A DNA stretch of 64,000 nt from Caballeronia sp. dw_19. GTDB lineage: Bacteria; Pseudomonadota; Gammaproteobacteria; Burkholderiales; Burkholderiaceae. Within the stretch, counting starts at the first letter, position 1. Each line of letters starts with the position of its first letter. Positions 1 to 9,163 of the stretch are shown one piece after another. The DNA is taken from NCBI RefSeq assembly GCF_018449515.1, contig NZ_JAAVUQ010000008.1, forward strand, positions 1 to 64,000. The letters are read 5' to 3'. Made by a program: the position numbers and the translations under genes. The notes under the pieces were generated by a model. It had not been told where the DNA came from. It did no database searches and saw only the letters and a program-made list of their open reading frames with translations.

Positions 1-157
1 AATAGTGATAAAGAGAATATCCGACTCTCGCAGACCACTAAGGCCGAAAGCAGCAACCCGGCATTGACCCCGACCGCTAACCCAAAACCGACCACCCCAG
101 CACCGCCCCCGCTCACTACCCCCCAAAACCGCCCCCCACCCCAAGTGCGAACGAAAA
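1..157. other. Non-coding stretch at window edge
   Basis: Short C- and A-rich sequence before the stop codon of the LysR gene. The plus-strand reading frame across it is low-complexity proline/threonine sequence that runs into the opposite strand of the LysR gene, so I do not call it. Nothing else is visible. Confidence 0.5.
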
Positions 158-1072
158 TCACGCGCTCATGTAAGCCAAAAGATTCGCCCGCGTCACCGCA
201 GCCTCCTCCTCAAGCCATTCAGCAAACTCCCGCAATACCGGCGAAGGCGCCGGCCGCTCCGGATAGATCAGATAATACGAAGCCCCGCTAGGCACACAAA
301 GCGAAAACGGCGTGATGATTCTCTGCGCCCGCAAGTCCTCCTCGATCAGCGATAAATCCCCAATCGTCACGCCCAAGCCCTGCATGGCAGACGAAATGGC
401 AAGATCAAGCGTATCGAAATGCTGCGCTTTCGCCGACGGCAACCCCTGGTACCCATACGCTTGCAGCCACCTGAGCCAGTCCCGTCGATCACGCGTCGGA
501 TGCAACAAAGTCTGATTGGCAAGATCATCCGGCGTAGCTGCGCCGACCCGCCCCGCTTTCCACAAACCCGGCGCGCACACCGGCGTCAGCACTTCATCGA
601 ACAGATGATGCGAACTCACGCCCTTTAACGTCGGCCGCCCGAACACAATGGCGGCATCGAACTGCTCGGCATTGAACTCCACCCCATGTGACACGGCCGC
701 CGTCACCTCGATCGCGAGCTCCGGACGCTCATTCTGCAACCGGATCACACGCGGCAAAATCCAGCGCATCGCGCACGTGGGACATTTCACCCGCAACGTG
801 CCCGACTGCGCCCCGCTACGCTCCAGCGCCTCAGTAATCTGCGCCAGTGCCTGCTGCAACGGCGCGAGCAGCATCGCGCCATTCGGCGTCAGCGCAAGAC
901 CTCGCGGCTGGCGCACGAACAGCGCATAACCCAGATGCGCCTCCAGCCCGGAAATCTGCCGGCTAACAGCGCCTTGCGTGATGTTGAGAACATCGGCGGC
1001 ACGGGTAAAGTTCAGTCGCTGTGCCACGACCGCGAAGGTTTTAAGCACATCCAAAGACGGCAGCGGTTTCAT
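158..1072 (-). CDS. LysR-family transcriptional regulator
   Basis: A 304-residue LysR-type regulator of normal family length. Residues about 5-65 form the winged helix-turn-helix (LNFTRAADVL, then QGAVSRQI), and the rest is the periplasmic-binding-like effector domain. The start chosen is the ATG reading MKPLPSLDVL, which places the HTH at the usual distance from the N-terminus; an in-frame ATG 33 bases upstream is possible. It is transcribed divergently from the aminotransferase at 1198, with a 125-base gap that should hold both promoters, so it plausibly controls that gene and the solute-binding protein behind it. LysR proteins normally act as effector-dependent activators and repress themselves. 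The effector cannot be told from sequence; the N-terminal and effector-domain style resembles GcvA/AmpR-type members. Confidence 0.9.
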   Translation of the reverse strand: MKPLPSLDVLKTFAVVAQRLNFTRAADVLNITQGAVSRQISGLEAHLGYALFVRQPRGLALTPNGAMLLAPLQQALAQITEALERSGAQSGTLRVKCPTCAMRWILPRVIRLQNERPELAIEVTAAVSHGVEFNAEQFDAAIVFGRPTLKGVSSHHLFDEVLTPVCAPGLWKAGRVGAATPDDLANQTLLHPTRDRRDWLRWLQAYGYQGLPSAKAQHFDTLDLAISSAMQGLGVTIGDLSLIEEDLRAQRIITPFSLCVPSGASYYLIYPERPAPSPVLREFAEWLEEEAAVTRANLLAYMSA

Positions 1073-1197
1073 TGTCGGATCTCGTAAGCCATGAGCTGGA
1101 TTCATGGCTAGTATGACAAACTTTCGATTGTCCGTACTTTATTGCTGCGGTCGAATGACAATCGATACTTGAATTCAGTCCTCCGGAGACAACCGCC

Positions 1198-2352
1198 GTG
1201 AAAAGTGCCTGGACCCCCGCGTCGAAGCTGCCGAATGTCGGCACGACCATTTTTACCGTGATCGGCCAGCTCGCCGAGGAACATCAAGCGCTGAATCTCT
1301 CGCAAGGCGCACCGAATTTCGCGTGCGATCCGAAACTGGTGGACGACGCCGCCCGAGCCATGCGCGCCGGGCATAACCAGTACGCGCCCATGGCCGGCGT
1401 GCTGGCGCTGCGCGAAGCCCTCGCGCTGAAAACACAGCAGCTCTACGGCGCCACCTACGACCCGGGCAGCGAAATCACCGTGGTGGCAAGCGCCAGCGAA
1501 GGGTTGTACGCCTCGATCAGCGCACTCGTCCATCCCGGCGATGAAGTGATCTACTTCGAACCGTCATTCGATAGCTACGGCCCCATCGTGCAATTGCAGG
1601 GCGCAACGCCCATCCCGATCAAGCTCTCGCCGGTGGATTTTCATATCGACTGGGATGAGGTGGCCGCGGCCATCACGCCGCGCACGCGCATGATCATCAT
1701 CAACTCGCCGCACAATCCGTCCGGCAGCGCATTCACCACGGAAGACATCAATCGCCTCACGGCACTGACGCGCGATTCGAAGATCATCGTGTTGTCGGAT
1801 GAAGTGTATGAACACGTTGTGTTCGACAGCGCCCTGCATCACAGCATGGCGCGTTACCCGGCGCTGGCCGAGCGCAGCGTGATCGTGTCGTCGTTCGGCA
1901 AGTCGTATCACGTGACGGGGTGGCGCGTCGGTTTCACGCTCGCCCCGGCCGAGTTGACCAACGAAATCCGCAAGGTCCATCAGTTCATGACCTTCGCCGC
2001 CGATACCCCCATGCAGATCGCATTCGCGCAAGCACTCGGCGACGCATCGAGCTATCTCGGGCTCGGCGAGTTCTATCAGAAGAAACGCGATCTGCTCGCC
2101 GAAGCGCTGAGCGGTTCACGCTTCGAACTCTTGCCGAGCGCCGGCAGCTTCTTCATGCTGGCGCGCTTCGGCGCGTTCTCCGATGAATCGGACAGCGACT
2201 TCGTGCTGCGCCTGATTCGCGAAAACCGCGTCGCGACCATTCCCTTGTCGGCGTTCTACACCGACGGCACGGACAACCGCATCATCCGACTCAGCTTCGC
2301 CAAGGACGACGACACGCTGCGCGAAGGGGCGCGCCGCTTATGCGCGGTTTGA
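1198..2352 (+). CDS. PLP-dependent aminotransferase, methionine aminotransferase (YbdL) type
   Basis: A 384-residue fold-type I aminotransferase. The Schiff-base lysine lies in SSFGKSYHVTGW, the cofactor-binding NSPHNPSG motif is intact, and LSDEVYEHVVFD carries the PLP pyridine-N aspartate and tyrosine. The N-terminus (SKLPNVGTTIF-like) and the overall pattern are very close to E. coli YbdL, which prefers methionine, histidine and phenylalanine as amino donors. Translation appears to begin at a GTG preceded by a GGAG; no better ATG is available. It is followed after 49 bases by a periplasmic amino-acid-binding protein, so the pair may import and transaminate one amino acid under the divergent LysR regulator. 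Exact substrate is inferred from the family only. Confidence 0.9.
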   Translation: MKSAWTPASKLPNVGTTIFTVIGQLAEEHQALNLSQGAPNFACDPKLVDDAARAMRAGHNQYAPMAGVLALREALALKTQQLYGATYDPGSEITVVASASEGLYASISALVHPGDEVIYFEPSFDSYGPIVQLQGATPIPIKLSPVDFHIDWDEVAAAITPRTRMIIINSPHNPSGSAFTTEDINRLTALTRDSKIIVLSDEVYEHVVFDSALHHSMARYPALAERSVIVSSFGKSYHVTGWRVGFTLAPAELTNEIRKVHQFMTFAADTPMQIAFAQALGDASSYLGLGEFYQKKRDLLAEALSGSRFELLPSAGSFFMLARFGAFSDESDSDFVLRLIRENRVATIPLSAFYTDGTDNRIIRLSFAKDDDTLREGARRLCAV

Positions 2353-2401
2353 CGTTGCCCCCTGATGCCAATTCAACTTCTACCAATAAAGAGACGCTTC
2401 A

Positions 2402-3196
2402 ATGAAAAACACCGCTCGCGTTCTGTCGGCCGCCCTGTTGCTGGCCTCATCGTTGTGTAGCGCCGCCGCGTACGCCGCCGAGTCGAACACCCTGCGCTAC
2501 GGCGTGGAGGCGCAATATCCGCCGTTCGAATCGAAGGCGGCATCCGGTGAATTGCAGGGGCTGGATATCGATGTCGGCAACGCGGTGTGCGCCGCGGCGA
2601 AAATGAAATGCGTGTGGGTCGAAACCTCGTTCGACGGTTTGATCCCGGCCCTGCAAGGCCGTAAATTCGACGCAATCTATTCCGCGATGAACGCAACCGA
2701 TCAACGCCGCCAGGCCATCGAGTTCACGACGGTTGTGTATCGCGTGCCCACGCAACTGATTGCGAAGACGGGTAGCGGGCTTGAGCCGACGCCAGCGTCG
2801 CTGAAGGGCAAGAACATCGGCGTGTTGCAGGGTTCGATCCAGGAAAATTTCGCCAAGGCGCATTGGGCGAACGCGGGCGTGAATGTCGTGCCGTACCAGG
2901 ATCAGAACCAGGCTTATACGGATCTGAAGGCCGGCCGTCTCGACGGCACGCTCGTCCTCTCGGCTGCCGGACAAACCGGCTTCCTGTCGAAACCGGACGG
3001 CGCGGGATACGGCTTTGCCGGCGGCCCGGTCAGCGACGACAAGATCCTGGGCAGCGGCATTGCATTCGGCATTCGCAAGAGCGACGATGCGCTGAAACAG
3101 CGCTTGAACACGGCTATCGCGAGGCTCAAGGCGGACGGAACGATTGCGCAGTTCGCGAAGAAGTATCTCGGCGACATCGACGTGTCAGCTAAATAA
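2402..3196 (+). CDS. ABC transporter substrate-binding protein, amino-acid (family 3) type
   Basis: A 264-residue periplasmic solute-binding protein of the polar amino acid family. Residues 1-25 are a signal peptide ending AAAYAA, followed by the typical opening LRYGVEAQYPPFE. LDIDVGNAVCAA and FDGLIPALQGRKFDAI match the two-lobed family 3 fold seen in arginine/lysine/histidine-binding proteins. No permease or ATPase genes follow, so the membrane partners must be encoded elsewhere. Position directly behind the methionine-type aminotransferase suggests co-transcription. The ligand cannot be assigned. Confidence 0.88.
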   Translation: MKNTARVLSAALLLASSLCSAAAYAAESNTLRYGVEAQYPPFESKAASGELQGLDIDVGNAVCAAAKMKCVWVETSFDGLIPALQGRKFDAIYSAMNATDQRRQAIEFTTVVYRVPTQLIAKTGSGLEPTPASLKGKNIGVLQGSIQENFAKAHWANAGVNVVPYQDQNQAYTDLKAGRLDGTLVLSAAGQTGFLSKPDGAGYGFAGGPVSDDKILGSGIAFGIRKSDDALKQRLNTAIARLKADGTIAQFAKKYLGDIDVSAK

Positions 3197-3373
3197 AACT
3201 CGTCTGAAACAGGGATATCCGAAGTTGATGGAAGGGCCGCTTAAAGCTTGATAGCTGGATGAAAGCCGCAGCGCGATCAGCGAGGTTTTTTGAACGCTGG
3301 CACACTGCGGCCTTCGTTGTTGGCACAATCGGCCGCTGTGTTGCATCGGGTGGCCGCTTTATCCGGATATCCC

Positions 3374-4942
3374 ATGAGCACTGCGCCTGCCGCGCCGCCT
3401 GCGCCCTCCCCGCCGCCATTGAAAGGCGGCCAACTGGTTCTCGCGACCATTGCCGTGGCGCTCGCCACGTTCATGAACGTGCTCGACTCATCGATCGCGA
3501 ACGTCGCTATCCCGACTATTTCCGGCAATCTCGGCGTGTCCGTCGATGAAGGCACGTGGGTCGTGACGGTGTTCGCCGCGGCCAATGCCGTGTCGATTCC
3601 GCTGACCGGCTGGCTGACTCAGCGCATTGGGCAGATCAAGCTGTTTGTTGGCGCAATATTGTTGTTCGTGATTTCTTCGTGGCTTTGCGGGCTTGCACCC
3701 ACATTGCCGATCCTGCTCGCCGCGCGGGTTTTGCAAGGCGCCGTTGCCGGGCCGCTGATTCCGCTGTCGCAGGCGATCTTGCTGGGTTCGTATCCTAAGG
3801 AGAAAGCGTCGATGGCGCTTTCCCTTTGGGCGATGACCGCCGTTGTCGGGCCGATTGCCGGGCCGGCTTTAGGTGGCTGGATTACCGACAGTTATAGCTG
3901 GTCGTGGATCTTCTATATCAACATTCCCGTCGGCTTATTCGCCGCCAGCGTCACGTGGTTCATCTATCGAAAACGTGAATCGGCGACGCGTAAGGCGCCT
4001 ATCGATACGATCGGGCTTATTTTGTTGATTGCCTGGGTTGCGTCGCTGCAGGTCATGCTCGACAAGGGACGGGACCTTGACTGGTTTTCATCACCGGTAA
4101 TCGTATGGCTGGGCATCATTGCACTGATTGCCTTTGCGCTTTTTGTGGTGTGGGAATTGACCGATGCCAATCCCGTCGTCGATCTTCGGCTGTTCGCCGG
4201 GCGGAATTTCTTCGGCGGAACGGTGGCTATTTCCGTGGCTTACGGGGTCTTCTTCGGCAACCTTGTTTTGTTGCCGCAATGGCTGCAGGAATATCTGAAT
4301 TACCGTTCCGTCGATGCCGGGCTGGTCACCGCGCCATTGGGGATCTTTGCGGTGATTCTCACGCCGGTCATGGGACGGTTTTTACCGCGGAGTGACGCGC
4401 GTGTTGTCGCGACCATGGCGTTTATCGGGTTCGCCATTGTGTTTTACATGCGCTCGAAGTATGTGATTGAGGTCGATACCTGGCACTTGGTGTTGCCAAC
4501 GCTTTTGCAGGGCATTCCCATGGCACTGTTTTTTGTGCCGTTGACGTCGATTATCTTGTCGGGGTTGCCGCCATCGAAGATTCCGGCTGCTGCGGGGTTA
4601 TCGAATTTTGCGCGGGTGTTTTGCGGGGCGGTGGGGACGTCGCTTGCAGGCAATGAGTGGACGAATCGGATAGCCTTGCATCATGAGCGGCTGACCGAGC
4701 AAGCCAATGCAAATAATCCGATATTCTTGCAGTCAATACAGGCGTCGCAGGGGGTGCTGAATATCAACGAAGCTCAGGCGCGCGGGTTGTTCGATTTCAC
4801 GGTGAATACGCAAGCCGCGATGATGGGGCTGAACGATATTTTTTTCGCTTCCTCCATTATTTTCATTCTGATTATTCCGCTTATCTGGATTACAAAGCGG
4901 GCGAAAGGCGGTGGAGGCGGAGCGGCGGCAGGCGCGCATTGA
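3374..4942 (+). CDS. DHA2-family MFS multidrug exporter (EmrB-like)
   Basis: About 522 residues with 14 predicted hydrophobic segments, as expected for the DHA2 (EmrB/QacA) drug:proton antiporter family. The motif LDSSIANVAIPTISG in the first helix and WVVTVFAAANAVSIPLTGWL in the second are diagnostic, and GPIAGPALGGWI is the antiporter motif C in helix 5. The ATG reading MSTAPAAPPAP is preferred over an ATG 84 bases upstream because it gives the usual short proline-rich cytoplasmic tail. No EmrA membrane-fusion or TolC partner is adjacent, which is unusual for true EmrB systems, so it may work alone or with a remote EmrA. The C-terminus ends in a glycine/alanine-rich tail. Confidence 0.9.
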   Translation: MSTAPAAPPAPSPPPLKGGQLVLATIAVALATFMNVLDSSIANVAIPTISGNLGVSVDEGTWVVTVFAAANAVSIPLTGWLTQRIGQIKLFVGAILLFVISSWLCGLAPTLPILLAARVLQGAVAGPLIPLSQAILLGSYPKEKASMALSLWAMTAVVGPIAGPALGGWITDSYSWSWIFYINIPVGLFAASVTWFIYRKRESATRKAPIDTIGLILLIAWVASLQVMLDKGRDLDWFSSPVIVWLGIIALIAFALFVVWELTDANPVVDLRLFAGRNFFGGTVAISVAYGVFFGNLVLLPQWLQEYLNYRSVDAGLVTAPLGIFAVILTPVMGRFLPRSDARVVATMAFIGFAIVFYMRSKYVIEVDTWHLVLPTLLQGIPMALFFVPLTSIILSGLPPSKIPAAAGLSNFARVFCGAVGTSLAGNEWTNRIALHHERLTEQANANNPIFLQSIQASQGVLNINEAQARGLFDFTVNTQAAMMGLNDIFFASSIIFILIIPLIWITKRAKGGGGGAAAGAH

Positions 4943-4950
4943 GTTTCGCT

Positions 4951-4990
4951 CGCGCGGGGGATTAAGGTGGTCGTTTGGCGGCCCCGCGCG
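4951..4990. repeat. Inverted repeat between convergent genes, possible terminator
   Basis: CGCGCGGGG at 4951-4959 is matched by CCCCGCGCG at 4982-4990, a perfect 9-base inverted repeat with a 22-base loop, placed between the ends of the convergent exporter and mazF genes. It lacks a clear T-run, so a terminator role is only suggested by position. Confidence 0.4.
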
Positions 4991-5083
4991 ATCCGCGTTC
5001 GGAAAGCGAGTAACGATCAGTTTAACCACTCATTGCGACGTGTCAGCCGCAGCTTGGGCCACGTCGCTATGCTTTATCTTTTC

Positions 5084-5449
5084 CTAGTCGCCAATCGCGA
5101 TAATCTGGTTCAACTGCTCGCACGCTGCGGCAAACACCTCATCGGATGCACGCTTCCACGGATGGGCCTTCGCTCCTCGCGCTCGCCAATCGAAAGACTT
5201 GGGCTGGTGTCCAAGCACGTAGCTCGTAACGTTTCTCGGCCCCTGGAATTTGATTGCAAACGGATTCGTGTCGTTGAACGCCGCTGTCGTCATCGGAAGC
5301 CCGATGACGATCCCGGTGCGCTCGTTGAATGGCTTCGGTGACAAAACCAGCATGGGGTGCATATCCTTCATCTCGCGACCGACCTGAGGGTTGCAATCAA
5401 TCCAGATAATGTCGCGTCGATCCGGCGCCCACAAAGCGACTGCCATCAA
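5084..5449 (-). CDS. mazF: Type II toxin MazF/PemK, mRNA interferase
   Basis: A 121-residue MazF/PemK-family endoribonuclease toxin. The N-terminal PDRRDIIWIDCNPQVGREM contains the conserved loop and the glycine-arginine-glutamate that binds RNA, and GIVIGLPMTTAAF is the strand carrying the catalytic threonine. It would cleave mRNA at short specific sequences and halt growth when free of antitoxin. Its start codon overlaps the stop of the upstream antitoxin by four bases (ATGA), the classical coupled arrangement. The pair sits alone between two exporter genes with no phage or plasmid genes beside it. Confidence 0.93.
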   Translation of the reverse strand: MMAVALWAPDRRDIIWIDCNPQVGREMKDMHPMLVLSPKPFNERTGIVIGLPMTTAAFNDTNPFAIKFQGPRNVTSYVLGHQPKSFDWRARGAKAHPWKRASDEVFAAACEQLNQIIAIGD

Positions 5450-5700
5450 AACGCCTCCACACCGATGCGGCCCGTGGCCATCGCTTCACCACCGTGCGTT
5501 GCAGGATCGAACTTCGCCAGTTTCTCCGCGAGCGTGAGCTTGCGAGGACCCACCGGCTTCACCGTCACGCCGATCTCGTCAGTCGTCACCTCGACCTCCT
5601 GACCGACCTCGAAATGCGCGGAGCGTGCAATAGCGGCGGGGATACGGACAGCCAGACTGTTTCCCCACTGCTGGATCGTGAGCGTTGCTGTTTTCGCCAT
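5446..5700 (-). CDS. mazE: Antitoxin MazE, AbrB-type
   Basis: An 84-residue antitoxin. The N-terminal 45 residues are a SpoVT/AbrB swapped-hairpin DNA-binding domain (IQQWGNSLAVRIPAAIA), and the acidic, flexible C-terminus is expected to wrap around MazF. It has a good ribosome-binding site (GGGAGG) and a near-consensus promoter just upstream. MazE alone or with MazF normally represses this promoter through the AbrB domain. The four-base overlap with mazF supports a two-gene operon. Confidence 0.93.
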   Translation of the reverse strand: MAKTATLTIQQWGNSLAVRIPAAIARSAHFEVGQEVEVTTDEIGVTVKPVGPRKLTLAEKLAKFDPATHGGEAMATGRIGVEAF

Positions 5701-5717
5701 GATGCCAACCTCCCATT

Positions 5718-5758
5718 AACGTTGATACAAGTATATACGTTGCATAGCGAGGTTTCAA
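5718..5758 (-). promoter_or_regulatory. mazEF promoter and likely autoregulatory operator
   Basis: Reading the minus strand, TTGAAA (5758-5753) and TATACT (5735-5730) are separated by 17 bases, an excellent sigma-70 promoter about 30 bases before the mazE start. The -10 region sits inside an imperfect palindrome bounded by AACGT/ACGTT (5718-5741), placed as a MazE operator would be. Confidence 0.7.
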
Positions 5759-5887
5759 CATGTCTAAACGGCCAAAACGCGCTTGGGGTCAGTGATATGC
5801 CTGGGCAAAAGCCCGTGTGCTGTCCGTCGATTTTCAGGCTGGTTGCAAACGTCCTGTCAATGATGTTCGGCAAGTAATACCCACCCC

Positions 5888-7480
5888 CTACCCCTTCCGA
5901 AAGGTAATGTGCGAAACCCTCCGCACCATCAGCACCGCCGATAACGCCGCCACCGCGGTCAGCGCCACACCAATGTGAATGGACTGCACGAGCACCTCGC
6001 GGGCGCTCTCGATCAGCGCCGGCCCATCCAGCCCGGCCGGCACCAGATCGGCCAGCAACTTCCCCCGCAACGCGGAATCAATCAGGATTCGCGGATCGTC
6101 AAATCTTGGCAGCCACGCGGTACTCGCCGGTTCGCCGAGCACTCGCAGCGTGCGCGTAATCACGTCCCGGTAATGATGCTGCACGATCACCGCGACCACG
6201 CTCGTTCCGAGCATCCCGCCGACCATTCGAGTGGACTGCAGCAACGCCGTGGTAATGCCAAAGCGCTCACGCCCGGCAATCTCCTGCCCGAAAACATTCA
6301 GGTTATTCAGCACGAAACCCAGGCCGATACCAATACCCGCCATCGGAATCTCGATCCAGATATGCTGCGTGGAAGCATCGGCAAACGCCAGCGCAATGCA
6401 CGCGAATAGCAGCAACGTGAATCCAATCGACAAGATGAATGTAGGCTTACGCAAATGAATCACAATGCGCGTGTTGATAAAACTGCCGATGGCAATAAAC
6501 ATCGCAATTGGAGTAGCCAGTAATCCAGCCTCCTGCGGCGATAAACCAAAACCACCCTGCAGCAAAAGCGGCGCAAAAAAGATCAGCGAAAACATCACGA
6601 AACCCGACAGCATCGACAACGTGAATAACGTAACAAGCTGCGGGTCTTTGAAGAGGTCGAGGGGAATGATCGGATGCGTCGCGCGACGCTCGCAGATCAG
6701 CAACGCCACGGCGGCGCCCGCCACGCACACAGCCAACACCACGTTCCCCGTGGTCAGGCCGCTCTTCGGCACGGCTTCAATGAATGCCTGCAAGCCGCCG
6801 AGCACGAGGGCAACCAGCACCGCGCCCAGCCAGTCGATCTTCACCGCACCCTCACGCGGCCGATGGAAATTCGGCAAATGCGCCCATATGAAATAAAACG
6901 CGGCAATCCCCACCGGCAGGTTGATCAGGAAAGTCGAGCGCCATCCCCAATGCTCACTCATCCAGCCGCCCAACGACGGCCCCGCCGCCGTCCCGATTCC
7001 ATATGACGCCGCCATTACCACCTGCCAGCGCACCCGCAAACGCGGATCGGGGAAGAGATCGGGAATGGACGCGAACGCCGTGCCGACCATCATCCCGCCG
7101 CCCACGCCCTGCAAACCGCGCGCGATGACCAGGAACAGCATGTCGTTGGCCACGCCGCACAACACCGAAGCCGCCGTGAACGTGATCACCGCGGCAATCA
7201 CGAACCACTTTCGCCCGAAATAATCGCCAAGCCTGCCGAATACCGGCACCGTCACCACCGATGCCAGCAAATACGCGCTCGCAATCCACGCGTAATACTC
7301 GAAACCATGCAATTCCGCGACAATCGACGGCAGCGCGGTACTGACCACAGTCTGGTCAAGCGCAACCAACATGTTGACGAGACCGATGCCGAGCATGGCG
7401 AGAAGAGCGTTGCGGAAAGGCAGTGGAGCGGGGGAGTCGGGATGGGACGGGGAGGCGGACTGAGGAGCAGATTGGGACAC
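5888..7480 (-). CDS. DHA2-family MFS multidrug exporter, second copy
   Basis: A 530-residue 14-helix exporter of the DHA2 family. LDQTVVSTALPSIVAEL is the helix-1 signature, GRLGDYFGRKWF the MFS loop 2-3 motif, and GTAAGPSLGGWMSEHWGWR the antiporter motif C. It is distinct from the exporter at 3374, not a recent duplicate, and is closer to the MDR/QacA-like branch. It stands alone and is divergent from the universal stress protein gene at 7709. Substrate unknown; toxic organic compounds are typical. Confidence 0.9.
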   Translation of the reverse strand: MSQSAPQSASPSHPDSPAPLPFRNALLAMLGIGLVNMLVALDQTVVSTALPSIVAELHGFEYYAWIASAYLLASVVTVPVFGRLGDYFGRKWFVIAAVITFTAASVLCGVANDMLFLVIARGLQGVGGGMMVGTAFASIPDLFPDPRLRVRWQVVMAASYGIGTAAGPSLGGWMSEHWGWRSTFLINLPVGIAAFYFIWAHLPNFHRPREGAVKIDWLGAVLVALVLGGLQAFIEAVPKSGLTTGNVVLAVCVAGAAVALLICERRATHPIIPLDLFKDPQLVTLFTLSMLSGFVMFSLIFFAPLLLQGGFGLSPQEAGLLATPIAMFIAIGSFINTRIVIHLRKPTFILSIGFTLLLFACIALAFADASTQHIWIEIPMAGIGIGLGFVLNNLNVFGQEIAGRERFGITTALLQSTRMVGGMLGTSVVAVIVQHHYRDVITRTLRVLGEPASTAWLPRFDDPRILIDSALRGKLLADLVPAGLDGPALIESAREVLVQSIHIGVALTAVAALSAVLMVRRVSHITFRKG

Positions 7481-7708
7481 GGGCTGGGACTAGGAGAGTA
7501 AAAATAGAAGGAATCGATACAAAGACCACGTTCCGGATTGTATGACGACATTATTTCGTCCGGTTGGTCAGGATTGACGGGTTGTCGACAAAGAAGAACA
7601 TTAATCGGATTATTACTGTCGTACATTTGTAAGCCGAACAATCAGACGCGACCGTTTTCATCGATTAAAAAACCGTCGCTTGCATTTCAACCGCTGAAGG
7701 AGAACCGT
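7481..7708. other. Divergent intergenic region, exporter/universal stress protein
   Basis: About 230 bases, noticeably more AT-rich than the flanking genes, that must hold promoters for the exporter (minus) and the stress protein (plus). I looked for an FNR box and found none. A short palindrome AATCGGATT lies near 7600 and a strong AAGGAG precedes the stress-protein start. Confidence 0.5.
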
Positions 7709-8182
7709 ATGTTCAAACGAATCGTCGTGGCTATTGACGGCAGCCACACCTCGCGCCGCGCATTCGAATCCGCGCTCGAACTCGCCGCCACGCACGGCGC
7801 GGTGCTGCAGCCCTATTACGTGGTCGCGAACGCATCGGTCTATTACGACGTGCCAGGCTACGACCCATCCAGCCTGCGCGACGAGCTCGTCGACGAGGGC
7901 GCCAAACTCGCCAGCGAAGCCAACGCCGAGATGAAACAGCGCGGCGTGCAAGGCGCAGTGGTCATTGCAGAAGGTTCGTCGGTGGATGATGTCGCGGAGA
8001 TGGTGCTTGCCGCCGCAGTCGCGTTCAACGCGGAACTGCTCGTGATGGGCACGCACGGCCGCAAGGGCTTCCAGCGGCTGCTACTCGGCAGTGTCGCGGA
8101 AAGGTGCCTGCGCCAGGCAACGTTGCCGGTGCTGCTGATTCCAGCCGCCGCCGGGGCCGAAGCGCCTGAGTCAAAGCAATAA
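7709..8182 (+). CDS. Universal stress protein UspA family
   Basis: A 157-residue single-domain Usp protein. [19 protein letters not shown] is the N-terminal strand with the ATP-contacting aspartate, and [20 protein letters not shown] is the nucleotide-binding G-x2-G-x9-G(S) motif, so it probably binds ATP. The start was chosen at the ATG behind AAGGAG; upstream in-frame codons lack homology to the family. It precedes an FNR-type regulator gene by 135 bases. In many proteobacteria usp genes belong to the oxygen-limitation regulon, which fits this neighbour, but I do not see an FNR box before this gene. Confidence 0.92.
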   Translation: MFKRIVVAIDGSHTSRRAFESALELAATHGAVLQPYYVVANASVYYDVPGYDPSSLRDELVDEGAKLASEANAEMKQRGVQGAVVIAEGSSVDDVAEMVLAAAVAFNAELLVMGTHGRKGFQRLLLGSVAERCLRQATLPVLLIPAAAGAEAPESKQ

Positions 8183-8280
8183 AGGCAGCGGGGCGAGCGG
8201 GCAAGCAAGCATGCGAGCAACCGCGTTCTCACGCGACGTTTTGCCACCCGGGGGCGGATCGCATCGATGGGACAATTTCC

Positions 8281-8294
8281 TTGTTCCAGATCAA
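8281..8294 (+). promoter_or_regulatory. Candidate FNR box, likely autoregulatory
   Basis: TTGTTCCAGATCAA matches the FNR consensus TTGAT-N4-ATCAA at 9 of 10 defined positions. It lies 24 bases before the start codon of the FNR-type regulator, too close to activate, so negative autoregulation is the natural reading. Confidence 0.65.
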
Positions 8295-8317
8295 AACGAA
8301 CCAAAAGCGAGCGAGCC

Positions 8318-9058
8318 ATGCAAACCGTCCACGAGACCTCAGTTCCTCTGCCCAGCGCCCCCTCGCGGCACGCCGCGCATTGCTCGACCTGCGCCTTGAA
8401 GCACTACTGCCTGCCGCAAGGCCTCTCTTCCGACGACGTCAACAGGCTCCAGACGGTCATCGTCAACGCTCGCACGATCAAGCGGGGCGAAACCCTGTTT
8501 CGCGTCGGAGACACCTTCGACACGCTCTACGCCATCCGCTCCGGCTCGATCAAAACGGTTGTATCAACACCGAACGGCAACGGCCGCGAACAGGTCATGG
8601 GTCTTCATCTCGGCGGCGATGCGCTCGGCCTCGAAGGATTCGATAATGGCCGGCACGCATGCCACGCCATCGCCCTCGAAGACAGTTCGGTCTGCCTGAT
8701 CCCCTACGTGCACTTTGAGCGCGCCTGCCGCGAGACCAGTTCCCTCCAGCGCCGGCTGCTGCAGTTGCTGAGCCGCGAAGTTGTCCGGAAGGCGACGCAA
8801 ACCCTGATCCTCGGCACATTGCGCGCCGACGAGCGGGTAGCCGCCCTGCTGCTTGATCTCTCCGCCCGGCTGGCCCGCCGCGGTTATGCGGGCAACGAGT
8901 TCAACCTGCGCCTCACGCGCGACGACATGGGCAGTTTTCTCGGCATCACGCTGGAAACGGTCAGCCGGACGTTGTCGCGTTTTCAGGCAAAGGGCCTGAT
9001 CGATGCAAACGGCAAGCTCATCCAGATCCTCGACTTCGACGGCCTGCGCGCGATCTGA
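8318..9058 (+). CDS. fnr: FNR-type oxygen-sensing transcriptional regulator (CRP/FNR family)
   Basis: A 246-residue CRP/FNR regulator that keeps all four cysteines needed for an oxygen-labile [4Fe-4S] cluster: C22, C25 and C31 in HCSTCALKHYC, and C126 in SSVCLIPY. A cyclic-nucleotide-binding-like beta-roll (residues about 40-150) is followed by a dimer helix and a C-terminal HTH with ETVSRTLSRFQ, where the E-x2-SR pattern predicts recognition of TTGAT half-sites. The ATG at 8318 gives the same N-terminal distance to the cysteines as E. coli FNR; an earlier ATG in frame would add 17 residues without homology. A matching FNR box lies just upstream. The preceding usp gene is in the same orientation and may share the physiology of low-oxygen growth. 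Confidence 0.92.
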   Translation: MQTVHETSVPLPSAPSRHAAHCSTCALKHYCLPQGLSSDDVNRLQTVIVNARTIKRGETLFRVGDTFDTLYAIRSGSIKTVVSTPNGNGREQVMGLHLGGDALGLEGFDNGRHACHAIALEDSSVCLIPYVHFERACRETSSLQRRLLQLLSREVVRKATQTLILGTLRADERVAALLLDLSARLARRGYAGNEFNLRLTRDDMGSFLGITLETVSRTLSRFQAKGLIDANGKLIQILDFDGLRAI

Positions 9059-9163
9059 TTTCCGACCGCTTCTCCGGCCCGCTTGACGATCCAAGCAGGC
9101 TTGGCATGTCCTCTGCTACGATTTATCGTTCTGCATCGGCCCATGCCCGGAGACAAGAGCGAA

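Noticed and set aside
7481..7708. FNR box before the universal stress protein
   Set aside because: Nothing close to TTGAT-N4-ATCAA was found in the gap.
9083..9163. Upstream TTG start for the EgtB-like protein
   Set aside because: Adds 27 residues without family similarity, while the ATG at 9164 has GGAG and places the iron histidine at residue 51 as in EgtB.
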